A stretch of 64,000 nt of DNA. Origin: Liolophura sinensis. Taxonomy: Eukaryota; Mollusca; Polyplacophora; Chitonida; Chitonidae. A program made the position numbers and the translations under genes. Location of the stretch: positions 10,835,717 to 10,899,716 of the forward strand of contig NC_088305.1 of the NCBI RefSeq assembly GCF_032854445.1, given 5' to 3'. Numbering within the stretch: the stretch's first letter is position 1; each line of letters starts with the position of its first letter. Below are positions 28,901 to 42,200 of this stretch, piece after piece. The notes under the pieces are model-generated. The model was not told the DNA's origin, did no database searches, and was given only the letters and a program-made list of their open reading frames with translations.

Positions 28901-31900
28901 AGCCAGACTAAGCAACATGACTTCCTGTTTTTCTTAGTTTTCTTTCTTTTATTTTTGGAAATGTTGGGGGATGGAAGGGGAGGGTGATTTCGGACATCCG
29001 GATTCTGGTTTGACCCAGAGTAATTATTTTTAGAAAATATATCTTTATAACTTGAAGCTTCATTCAAGCTTCAAAACTCTAAAGAAGTAGTGTGATGGAA
29101 TCATAATGAATACCAGTTGTTTTTTTCTTCTAAGTGTATCATTTTTTAAGGTCTTCATAAAAAAAAATCAAAAACATTAGTTTAAAAGTTTTATTTAAAG
29201 TGTTTTTTCGATACTTCCATTAGACATTGCAACCGTATGACGGTTCCGTCAAGGATCATAATTCCATGGAGAACGGATCTATGGACAATGGAGGTGTGAA
29301 AGAAAACGGAACAACGGAAAAAACTGCCGAGCCAGAGAACAAACCCAAACAACGGCTGCGATCGCTGGACTGTTTCCGGGGGTGAGCGGAAATAAAGAAA
29401 AATATTTAATGATCAGTTTTAAATACTTGCCGTTGTAAACATTCAAATAAAGCTTCATACCAAATATATTTGGATTCTTGTATTGGCGCTTCGCGCCGTA
29501 TTAATTGACTGTTTCACTTATTTATGTATGTTTTAAAATTATTTTAACTTATTTGACGTACAAATATACACACTGTATTGATGGCCACATAACATGTGAC
29601 TGAGACGTACAGATGTACACACTGTATTGATGGCTACGTAACACGTGAGTGTGACGTACAGATATGCACACTGTATTGATGGCTACGTAACACGTGACTG
29701 ATACGTACAGATATACAAACTGTATTGATGGCTACGTAACACGTGACTGATACGTACAGATATACACACTGTATTGATGGCTACGTAACACGTGACTGAT
29801 ACGTACAGATATACACACTGTATTGATGGCTACGTAACACGGGACTGAGATGCACATATATACACACTGTATTGTTGGAAAACAAGTTGTCTTCTTGTCG
29901 TCCATTTATATGTTATGCAAGCCTACGTCACACGGTGCAAAAGTTCGTCAACAACATGCCAAAAGGCTGTAGTTTACTACGTGCATTCTGATTTCCCCCA
30001 GCCATGAAACTGGCCGACAAATTTATTTATTTGATTGGTGTTTTAGGCCGTACAAAAAAGAAATTTCACTTATACGACGGCGGGCAGCATTATGCCATCG
30101 TATATAAGTGAAATATTTTGAGTATGGCGTTAAACATCTAACAAATAAATTACTGAATAAATAAATTATTAAGTAAATAAATAAGTAAAAAATATAGCAA
30201 AACTTTATTATTTTAACAAAGTCGTTCTTTTGTTTTCCAGGTTTTCTCTAGCGTTCATGATTTTTATCAACTATGGCGGCGGAGGTTATTGGTACTTTAA
30301 ACATCCCGCCTGGCACGGCATTACTGGAGCTGACCTCGTGTTTCCATGGTAACGATATCATTATATCTATGAGTCGCTCTCTGATAAGTTAAATGGTGTC
30401 CCCCTTCTGTTTTATGTATCATAGTTCATGTTTACATCCACTGTTTGTGTCCTGGCTGCAGAACTATTTTGATAAGAAGTAGGTCAACATAAAACCAGGA
30501 ATATTATGTAATAAAATACGGCAACCAAGGAGCAAATCAATGAAACTAAGTTTTCATTACATACTTGATATCATTTGAATTTCAATTAAAATATTTTAAG
30601 CCTCTGTCAGTTTCAGTGTTGGCACGACGTGGTTCACCAGGCTGCATCTATGATGTAAAAAACACAATAAGAAATAAACCCTTGCTCGAAGAAAGAGTGA
30701 ATGAATGAATGAATGCTTATGGCTTAACGCCACATTGGCAATATTTCAACCATATCGTGGCGAAAACAAGGTGAAGACACGAGACGCTTGCTAAAAGAAA
30801 GAAGTTACACTCTTATGTAATGAATCGGTGTTAGTTTCCTGCTTTTCGTTATAAAAAATTCATTTAATGCATAGTCAGTTCAGATAATGAAACGTTTGTA
30901 TCAGAAATGTAGAGTTTGTTGTTGATGTTGTTGTAGGTTTGTGTTCATCATGGGTACAGCCATGGCTCTGTCCTTCAGGAGTATGTTGAAGAAGCAAATC
31001 CCACGATACAAACTTCTCATCAAGGTCATTCGTCGCAGCGTCATCATATTTGCCCTTGGTATTATGTACAACACAAGCTTCTACAGTGAGTATTGTCCTG
31101 TCGAACTCTCCATCACACCACTCGTATGAGTGAAGTTCTGTTTTTTTTTTCCACCCAGTTTTGATTGAAATCCAACCAGGAATGACCTTTGAACTGTGGA
31201 ATGACGCTGCACCGCAGATGTATCAGATACAAAAAATGTTCGAAAATGACAAGTCTAAACAAGGGTCCTGTCAGAGATTTCAGATTAACTCTTTGCTTCA
31301 GATTTTTCTCCCGTACGATTGTTAAAAAAATCTGTTAACCTAAATGCAGAAACACGAAACACTTTTGCCTTGCACCCTTACCCGGTGTTCAGATGATTTG
31401 CAGCATGTTTCCTTTCGAAATCCGATTTAAAAGATTTAACGATTGTCTCTACTAATTGTTAATAGAATGAAAAAAGTGGTTGTTTTCGGGAATACCAATG
31501 ATCTCTCTCATTTCCACTCCAGGAATTGACCTGACAAAGTTGCGGTACCCCGGAGTTCTTCAGAGGCTCGCCTTGACCTACCTCATTCTCGGCATCGTGG
31601 AAGTCTTCTGCGCTAGAGGCGAGGATTCACATCAGGTACTTATTGGTCAAAAGTAAATGGCTGAAGAATGAATCGGCCTCGAAAAAGTTGTTCAACAGAG
31701 AATGGCCTATGGGCGAATTGTTTAATAGTCAGTTATTCAAGAGTGAATTGTTTAAAAGCGAATTGCTCAAGGGCCTGTTGCTCAAGAATAAATTATTAGA
31801 GAACCATGCAGTTGTCTAAGAACGAATTATTAAAGAACCATGTAGTTGTGCAAGAACGAATTATTAAAGAACCATGCAGTTATTCAAGAATTAATTATTA

Positions 31901-34900
31901 AAGAACCATGTAGTTGTCCAAGAACGAATTATTAAAGAACCATGCAGTTGTTCAAGAACAAATTATTAAAGAACTATGCAGTTGTTCAAGAACGAATTGG
32001 CTAATAGCCAGTTTTTTTTCAAGAGCCAGCTGTTCAAGATCCGATGCTTCCTGCTCTATCACCATATCTGGCTGCCGTCTTACCTTGTTGTGCGTTGTTG
32101 TTTCAGGACAGGCGCTGGGCTCCAGTACGGGACTTGATTCTCTTTTGGCCGGAGTGGGTCGTAAATTTAGCTATTCTGGGGCTCTACTGTGGACTGACCT
32201 ATGGACTTCCGGTCCCTGACTGCCCCACGTAAGTTTGTTGTAACGCGAAAATGCGACGGTTGGCTATAGGAGGAATAAAATCCACGGAGACACTTCAGAA
32301 TCATAATACCAGTTCTGTGTGATTATATCAGTTAACGGACACAGATGTCGTTTAGTGTTGAGGCTAAATCAGAAACATTTAAGGCATTTTATACCGAAAT
32401 GTAGGTTTTTTAAAATTGTCTTTCTATTACCATCATAACCAAAAAATTTCTTTTGTTATCAAGGAAATGCCAGTCATTTGATTTCAGTGGGACGAATTCC
32501 AGTTTTATATGATATAGCGCGTACTCGAAAGTTTAATTTGTCGCGCTTGAAGAATTCAGCTATGTTTTTTTCATGGATTCACAAATTTCACTGACATGCT
32601 ACTGGGCATTGGTTCAGCTGTTTATCGCCCTTGTTTCAAAGAAACCAGTGCAGCCGTCGTGCCGAAAACCCGTTGGGGCCTATAGTGTGAATAGTTTCCT
32701 TATCCACATAGCTACATATGCAGACCTTATTCTTTTACCTGTTAAGCACCACGTGAGAAATAATTGAGATATCAAATAGGAAACAGGTAACGAAAAGTTA
32801 ACTAAAAAAATTTACAGATCAAATAATCGACGATAAATCAAACAAGGAAGATGATATCTGGGAATGTTGTATACATTAATTACGTATGCAGTAATACACG
32901 TATGTATACAATAGTCCCTGATAACTTCAAGGATGAACACTAAACATTACAGCTTGGACCAGCATAGTTTAATGCAGTGATGACAGAAAGTATATTGAGA
33001 AGGTGTGAATTAGAAATGTGAATTTCATTGCCATTTTTTTTATTATGCAATGTTCTATGCTTTGTAGAGGCTACACAGGTCCAGGGGGAATAAGCGAGGA
33101 CGGAAAGTACTACAACTGCACAGGCGGTGCTGCTGCATATATTGATAGACATATCCTGGGTCTGGACCACATATATCCTTGGGCTGACGTCAAGGTATTT
33201 TTTTCTGCATGCGTGTAGTTGCCTGCTTAGAGCTATGTCACAACAATGGATTAAATACCCTTTCCTGTGCAATGGCTACTCGGGTCCAAGCTGGACTGAT
33301 TATTGCAATGGACAGGAATGAACGACAGACTACATTGTTTAAGCAGTAAAACGGAACCTTGTCCGCCTAAAGTCATTTGTGACTAAGCTGTGTAGCCTGT
33401 GATTGTTCATTTCTGCCTTTGACGTGACTTTTTGAGGGAAAACTTGTTACATAATACACAATGGCCAATCCAGCTTGGACCCGAGTTTCCATTGCGCGGA
33501 AAAAGATTCCCGGTTTTAAACTATTTTATCAAGGATTTTCCCGCAACCGCGGTTGCATAAACGGAAAGACAGCAGTGGTGGTATATGGTGAATGCTGAAT
33601 TTTAGAGAAACTTAGCATAAAACGACAACAAGCAGTAAGAAAAATGAATATTGGTAGTAGAGTATATGTAGGCAGCCATATTAAGCTCAGGGTAGCCGCT
33701 CGTCGTTCATGCGCTTTATAGTAGGTTTTGAAATATTATTTGTACCTCACCGTCACCAGTTCAGAATCAGAAAAAACAGAACAGCGACGACAGTGTGATA
33801 GTTGGCAAATAGCCACATGAAACCAGTGAAATAGGTCTGTCGTCAGTTTACATCATGGCATCATGGCTTGAGCAGACTTAGGTAAAAAATGCAGTGACAT
33901 TATAAAATCCTCGGATACGTCACTTCCTGTCCGGAGCATCGGCTAATATTCACTGATGCACACATCATGTTTCTCGTCCTGACTTTGTAGTGTTTGCATT
34001 TTCCATCTTCCTTTCTCAGAAAAATTTCGCAACAGTAGAAAAGTTTTTTTTATAATTAAATGCATTACTCGTCTTTATAAACTATACATTTAGTTCTTGT
34101 TGAATTTTCTTATAAGTTATACAATTAGCGCAACACGTTTGGCATAGAAAGATTGGGCTCGTACTTGTGGTGTTCTCATTGATACGAGTACACAGTTATG
34201 CTCTTCCCGGTGCGCCACCTTAATGCTGGCCGCCGTCGTATAAGTGAAATATTCTTGAGTTCGGCGTAAAACAACAATCAAAAAAAAAAAAATCTTCCCG
34301 GCGCGAGTTAAAAAAAAATCCTGATACATTCGTGAATATTATATTGAAACTTTCAAAATAATTAAATATAATTCAAGACATACAATATAGAGAGTAAAAC
34401 CAGAGCTGCGACGACAGAGTGATAGGTGACAGATGTTCATACGGAACCGGTAAAATACGGCCTCTTGTCAATTTACTTTATTCAAGGTTTTATTCTAACT
34501 GTTCATGTAAATGCATATATAGTAGCAAATAACTTGCCCCCGGTAAAATGCCTCGAGCAGAATTATGTATCAAAAAATGCAGTGATGTTAAATGCAAATC
34601 ATTAGCCGTCACTGACCTAAAAGCTTAATATCGTTAGCTATGGTACTACTTTGCATAGGAGGAGTGATTTGGTCCAAGTACCGGTCAGCGCGCTGGCAAT
34701 ATGTAGGGCATCTTGTCTTGTTACTCTGACCGATATACTGTTCAAAGCAAACTTTTCTGTTTCTTTGGAGGTGTTATAGATTACAGTTTAGTTGTGTGTA
34801 TAGTTACGTGATGCTAAGCGCGCAGAAACACGAATATGTTATGTGTGTTTTTGTCGTGATAATGAATTTACACATGCATATGTTTTTCATAGGCTTTGTA

Positions 34901-37900
34901 CCAGACCCAGTTCTCATTCGAACCGGAAGGAATTCTGGGAACTTTCTCCACGGTGTTCACGTGTTTTCTCGGGCTTCAGGTAACCACAAACGGGATTTTT
35001 ATTTCTTTCTTTTTCCGCGTTTGTGTGTAAGTCATTTTTTCCGCCACCTTTGGTAAACAATCTTCTTGGCTGGCTAGCGTATAATGACGCAGTAGAATAC
35101 CAATATACATGTACTTTAGAAGGAAGAACTGGCACGGTACGAAAAAAAACTAATGTTCAAAGCAATCAAAGCACAAATAGCCTTGTCATTCAAATAAAGT
35201 GAACAGGAAATACTTGTGAACAAATTACCGTTTTCTCTGATCTTAGGCAGTACGAAAATTCTGATATATTTGTGAATATCATGCTGAGCCTGTCAAAATA
35301 ATTAAAAACTGTACAGCAGAGGGAGTAAAACCAGAGCAGCTACGACAGTGTGATAGCTGGCGAACGGTCACGCGTAACTGGTGTAAATTTGCCTTAGTCT
35401 TTTAGTTTTATTCTAACTGTTCATGTAATTGCATAAATAGAACCAACTTACACGCCCCTTAGCACAATTTAAAACATCAACTCTAAACGCCCTCTTAGCA
35501 TCAAAAAACACCTTTACTTCTGTAATTAATAGTAAAATGATGTTGCTCCGAAATTCTCGCTCACCTTGTATGGACAAATCCGAAATCTCCTATGATCAAT
35601 ACTTCACTCATCACTCAAATTGTGTTTTCCACTTTCTCTCCAACAGGCTGGCCGGGTGCTGATGTACCCAGGTCACTGTTCACGGATCAAGCGATGGATC
35701 GTCTGGGCGGTTATAACGGTGGGTATACATACAATGTAATAAAAGACAGCATAGAAAGTAAAACCATAGAAGTCACGACAGTGTGAAAGTTGACAAATGA
35801 TCACACGTAACTGGTGAAATACGGCCTCTTGTCAGTTTTCATCTGTTAGGTTTACGACCAATTCACGCAAACACCCTTGGATTAAGATAACTTAATCCTA
35901 GATACACCGTAAAACCACGGTTGCATGGGGCGGATTCCACAATGCCAATTTAGACTTGCAACTGGCATAGTCAAATTTGAAGTTAGAGTTTTAAGTTTAT
36001 TTTTTTATTTATTTATTTATTTATTTGATTGGTGCTTTACGCAGTACTCAAGAATATTTCACTTATACGACAGCCAGCATTATGTTGAGAGGAAACCGGA
36101 CAGAGCCCGGGGGAAACCAACGACCATTCGCAGGTTGCTGCCAGACCTTCCCACGTACGGCCGGAGAGGAAGCCAGGATCGGCTGGACTTGACCTCACAG
36201 CAACCGAATTTATTTTTACACTTATGGGCTGTATATGGCAACAGGAATAGATGCAATCAAAGCGCAACATGGATTAACGGCCACCTATAAAGTAACATTT
36301 TACACGATGCGGATACTGAGTTTTACCCATTCCTTGATCAAAGACGCAAGGTATGTTGTAGGCGAGTGAGTGAAATCAGTATTCAAATGGTGCACCATGC
36401 TAGAATATAAGTTGTCGATAATAAAATATGCATCCCTGTTGCGCTTTGATTGCAACTGTTAAACTGTTCTAACGATCAGCACGATGAATATACAGCCCCT
36501 AGCCCTGGGTGAAGCGGAAGACGACACAATCATGAAGCAAAACGGTGGAGATTCTGGACGCTTTGTCCATGTTTACTTATTACACTCATTGTAAACTTCA
36601 GAAACTTAGATTGATGACGTTTGATGAAATAACCTTGACACACTAGTTTTTGCAGTAATAATTTGCGACGTTGATTGAAATCGTCATATAACACATGGGA
36701 TTTGACAAATGTACAAGGCGACATATGTACATGCCATATGCAGGACCCTTCCGTGTATTGTTTTTGATGTAATACAATGTTACAATGTCAAAATTCAAAA
36801 CTATCCCTCTTGTCGTAAAAGTCTGCGAGAGAGGAAACCGTTTTGGTTTTTGAACAAATATAGGTCCAGACAAGATATACCATCTGGAGAGTTTGTAGTT
36901 TCCTATAAATCCAGCGTGGGTATACATCCTTCACAGCCTTTGGTATAGATGGATTGTTTAAAGCAGGCAGATCATCAATGTACCGTTAAGTGAATAAGGA
37001 AGATCGGGCCTGTTGAAGATTACGCCTTAATCATATTCATACGAGAGCAGGCATAGGTCAGGCATAAGGGGAGAACATTCTGTACAGAATATCTGTACAC
37101 TTTTGACATATATGTTCCTATTTCTGCTTTCGTAATGATTTAGAGTTTTGTGTTAAATTTTGTTTTGGAAATTGGTCTTGCGATTATTAATCCTGAATAT
37201 CCATTATGGTTGAAGATTGATATAGGAGTGGCTGTTTTGACACCTATATTCACCCATATGAAACTGCTTTTGCGTTTTGGTTCAAAATAGAATGATTTAT
37301 TTATTTATCTGTTTAGTGGGTGTTTTACGCCGTACTCAAGAATATTTCGCTTATAAGACGGGGAGCATTATGGTGGGCGGAAATCCGTCAGTGCCCGATG
37401 GAAACCCACAACCATCCATTTTCGGTCGGAGAGGAAGCAAGCATGAGCTGGAATTGAACTCACATCGACCGCAATGGTGAAAGACTTCTGGGTCATTGCG
37501 TCGTGCTGAGCCAACTGAGCCACAGAGGTCCCAAAATGGAACGATGAATTAAATAAACAATAGTACGGAGTGAAGCCAGAACAACGACGACAGTGAGACA
37601 GCTGGCAGATGATCAAGTGGAGATGAAAGCATAAGGCAATGACAAATCAGTCGACACAAAGTCCAGTCAAACCAATCGAATAAACGTCGTGACGATTCTG
37701 CTATTACTGCGTCGCAAACTATGATCATCAAGTATATCGACAATATCAAATAACCCTCAGCGATTAGCCGGAATGCCGTTCGCATCGACGTCTCTTCCTC
37801 CAATCAGATCACTCTGTAGGTAGATCGTTTCCGTTAAGGTGCGGTGCTTTTTCTGGAGCTTGACTACTTTTTACTGGCTCCGGTTTGCATGTCCAAAAAT

Positions 37901-39226
37901 AGGAAAGTTGTCGGAGTACTGGGAAATAAAATAACTATGTTACAACTTTTCGTGCATCACAATTATTAACACACTCATAACCACAAACGAGATCAAACTG
38001 TGTTTTTTGGAAACTATAAAGGTAATGTTCAAAACCCGTGAATTTAATAGATGTTCCAATTGTTTACGATGCTAGGCACTGTTAATAAAACGTATATATG
38101 TAAGTCGCGCTCGCATTACAAACGCTCATACATACAACCATGAGATTTAATTCATCAACACAATGTATGTACAGCTCAGGCACCAAGCTAATCGGAATTA
38201 AACACATTTTGGAAGCATTACGCCGGACATTCTGGACATTCCTTGTAGGAGAATTCTACTCGTCTTATTTGAAAGTCAGGAGTGGACGTCGCCAATGGTC
38301 CGGAAGTTAAAGCATCCGTGTAAGTCGTATGGGTTGGGTCCTATATGCTTAAACCAGGAAACAGTCAACTTGGAATGTCCCCGCGTAATTTCAAGTGTGG
38401 ACCGGCCCCGATGGCACAGTTGGTAGAGCGTCCGCGTCGGCGGCAGTAGATCCAGGGTCAATCCTGGGTCGGGTCACAACTAACACCTTAAAAATGAGGA
38501 AGTTGTAACTTCCTCATTGTTCAGCATGAAGGGGATAGTGCAACGATTGGTTGTTCCATATCAGTATAATGGCTCGGGAGGGGCGGCTTACTTGCCTTCG
38601 GTAAGCTGTCTCCGCAGGGAGGAAATCTGTCCTGCAACAAGGAAGCACATTACATACACTCTAAGAACTCCTTCATCGTCATATGACTGAAAAATTGTTA
38701 AATTGTTAAGTACGACGTTAATCCCCAAGCACTCACTCTCTCGAGTGTGAATTGTGACTAGCATTGCTTGTATAAATACCGCCTGTACACGTTTTTGGCT
38801 TGATGAGATTCAGTTATCTCCCCTTGACCCTTCCTAGTTTCTCTCTGTGCATACTTAAATAGGTTGTTTGTGTGTTGCCGAGTGAAAGTGCATGTATCTA
38901 TGCCTTGTTCGTACGATTGAAATTATCATGATGTAAAACCACTGAAAATACAAAAAGGAAATGATTATATACATAAATAAATGCTGTACAGTGAAAGGTA
39001 TTCCCCTCGGTTGATGCCTGACCTTGATATGGGTCAGTTGAAATCCGTTATGTTGCCTACAACTGCTTGAATAAGTAACACAGTATAACTTCCTAGTCAA
39101 TATTCTTAAAAATATTTCCCCAGGTGTATTATAAGTCATGCCCTGTTTCTTTCTGTGTAGTAAAATATGCGCACATACATATGTATAAAATTACTGTTTT
39201 TCAAGGGGAATAACCATCGGCTTTGG

Positions 39227-39290
<64 letters not shown>

Positions 39291-42200
39291 TTATTAATTA
39301 TGTAGCATGCGAAATACAACAAGGAACAGGGATGTGGTGATATTCCATGCCCTGTATTGAGGTGACCGCAGTATTTCCGGGTCTGTACAAAAATGGCAGT
39401 ATACGCAAGGGAAATGCATTGGTGTATGCGTGGAGGAGTAAGCTTGGGTTTGGATAATTCTACACCGGTGACGTCTAATAAATTGCAATTAAGATCCTTG
39501 CATATTTTTTTTACATACTTCTGCTTAAGCCGTGGTACTAGGGGGCGTGTAATGTGCTACTTTTTAAGGATTTACACGAACAGTTAGAATAAAACTTTGG
39601 GAGGGGTAAAAATGGGCTTCAAAGTACAGATTTCTTAAGGCTCCAGCGGTCAGTCCGAAAATTAACTAGCTTGCAGCGGTGGGAGGAAAATACACATCAT
39701 ATAGAGGGGTAACATGTATAAAAATACCCCCAAAATATTCCGGGGTATAATTTTTGTCATTAAGCATAGAAACATAATTTTTCTTTTATGGTTCTTTTTT
39801 ATGTATTCTTTAATTATATCGCACTGTCGTCGCTGCTCTGGTTTTGCCCCCTGTGCTGTAGCCTTCAATTTTATGGTATATACGGCCATCATACAACGTT
39901 TTCTCCATTGTTTTGGAACCCCCTGTAACTGCCAGGCTATCACGCTGTCGTCGCTGCTCTGATTTTGCCCCCTGTGCTGCAGCCTTCAATTTTATGGTAT
40001 ATACGGCCATCATACAACGTTGTCTCCATTGTTTTGGAACCCCCTGTAACTGCCAGGCTATCACGCTGTCGTCGCTGCTCTGATTTTGCCCCCTGTGCTG
40101 CAGCCTTCAATTTTATGGTTTACGCGGCCATCATACAACGTTGTCTCCATTGTTTTGGAACCCCCTGTAACTGCCAGGCTATCACGCTGTCGTCGCTGCT
40201 CTGATTTTGCTCCCCATGCTGTACTTCTTAACTAAATTATCCCATCTCCATATCTAAGTAAATGTCGAACTTAATCGCATTCATAATGTATATAGAGAGA
40301 CCTTACAAAACACCATAGCGTAGATAGTAAAATCCGAGCAGCGACGACACTATGATAGTTGGCAAATGGTCACACGTAATCGGTGAAATACGCCCTCTTG
40401 TCAATTTTCCTCATGTAGTTTGAGTTTTACTCCATTAAACTGTTCATTTAAGTGCTTAAATAGTAGTAACTTACATGTTTCCTATCACCATGGCTTAAGC
40501 AAAATTAGGTAAAAAAACCCCAACAAAACAGATGTCTTTATGTTAATAGCAATTTATTATACGTCACTGTTCACATAATCAACCATGCAGATTTTTTGAC
40601 GTTTTAAGAACGTATTCTTTATTTATTTATAATATTTATATTATTTAATTGGTGCGTTATGTTTAGCTCAAAATGTCATGGGTTTCCCCCAGGCTCTGCC
40701 CGGTTTCCTCTCACCATAATGCTGGCCGCCGTCGTATAAGTGAAATATTCTCGAGTACGGCGTAAAACACCAATCAAATAAATAAATAAATCATTAAAGC
40801 CATGATGTTCACGATTATGGATGATGGCAAGGAAAAGATTTACGGTCATTTTTTGTAATTGTTGATTTCTTTTTTTTTTATTCTTTTCATTTATTAACAT
40901 ATTTTGATGATATATCTGCCTTCGTTGTTCTCTTTCCCTTCAGGGAGCTTTGGCTGCTCTGCTGACTCAGTGTACACAGCACGAGGGTTGGGTGCCTCTT
41001 AACAAGAACTTATGGTAAGTTGACACCTGTGTTTCCGTCTTTTTATCGGCATGGATAAAAAGTTTGCTTTACGCCCGGAAACCTGAAATTTTCAGCCTGT
41101 TCACAGAAAAAAAACATTGCTTTTCGCCTATACACCTTACAATGCTCTGTACAACTTCTAAGTTTGAAATCAACCCTAAATGTAATATCAGCTTTATGTG
41201 TAAAATCGCACCCTAAACTCTAACCCGCCATGTAAAATCAACCCTAAATTTTAACCACCCATGAAAAATCGACCCTGAATTCTAACCCGCCATGTAAAAT
41301 CGAACTTAAATTGTAAAACCACCCTTGTAAAATCAACCCTAAATTCTAACGACCCCTGTGAAGTCAACCCTATTTTCTAAAGCTCCCATGGGAATCTATC
41401 CTAAATTGTAAATAGCCCATGTGAATCAACTTTAAGTTCTAAACCGCCCATATGAATCAACCGTAAATTCTAAACAGCCCGTATGAATCCACCCTAAATT
41501 GTAAACAGCCCATATAAATCAACCCTAAATTCTACACAACCCATATTAATCAACCCTAAATTGTAAACAGCCCATATGAATCAACCGTAAATTGTTAACA
41601 GCCCGTATGAATCAACCGTAAATTCTAAACAGCCCATATGAATCAACCCTAAATTGTAAACAGCCCGTATGAATCAACCCTAAACTGTACACAGCCCATA
41701 TAAAGCAATCTTAAATTCTACACAACCCATATTAATCAACTCTAAATTGTTAACAGCCCGTATGAATCAACCCTAAATTGTTAACAGCCCGTATGAATCA
41801 ACCTAAATTGTTAACAGCCCATATGAATCAACCCTAAATTCTACACAACCCATATTAATCAACCCTAAATTGTAAACAGCCCATATGAATCAACCCTAAA
41901 TTGTTAACAGCCCGTATGAATCAACCCTAAATTGTTAACAGCCCGTATGAATCAACCCTAAATTGTTAACAGCCCGTATGAATCAACCGTAAATTCTAAA
42001 CAGTCCATATGGATCAACCCTAAACTGTAAACAGCCCATATGAATCAACCCTAAATTGTAAACAGCCCATATAAATCAACCCTAAATTTTACACAACCCA
42101 TATTAATCAACCCTAAATTGTAAACAGCCCGTATGACTCAACCCTAAATTGTAAACAGCCCGTATGAATCAACCCTAAATTGTTAACAGCCCATATGAAT

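Larger units (their letters stand above)
21437..30240 (+). other. HGSNAT introns 3 to 7
   Basis: Four GT-AG introns and part of the fifth, with exons 4-7 between. Main content is minisatellites (22030-22812, 24655-24868, 26728-27302, 29565-29872) and a folded SINE pair before exon 8. Regions 25100-26700 and 27350-28100 show no recognisable feature. Confidence 0.8.
35719..40943 (+). other. HGSNAT intron 14
   Basis: Contains family A SINEs, a fold-back element near 36226-36500, a family B SINE at 38403-38752, an AT microsatellite, a 121-bp tandem array and a family D element end. No coding potential recognised between them. Confidence 0.8.

Noticed and set aside
38403..38475. Apparent tRNA gene
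   Set aside because: A-box and B-box words are present, but the stem pairing is poor and it runs into a SINE body that recurs at 51243-51598.
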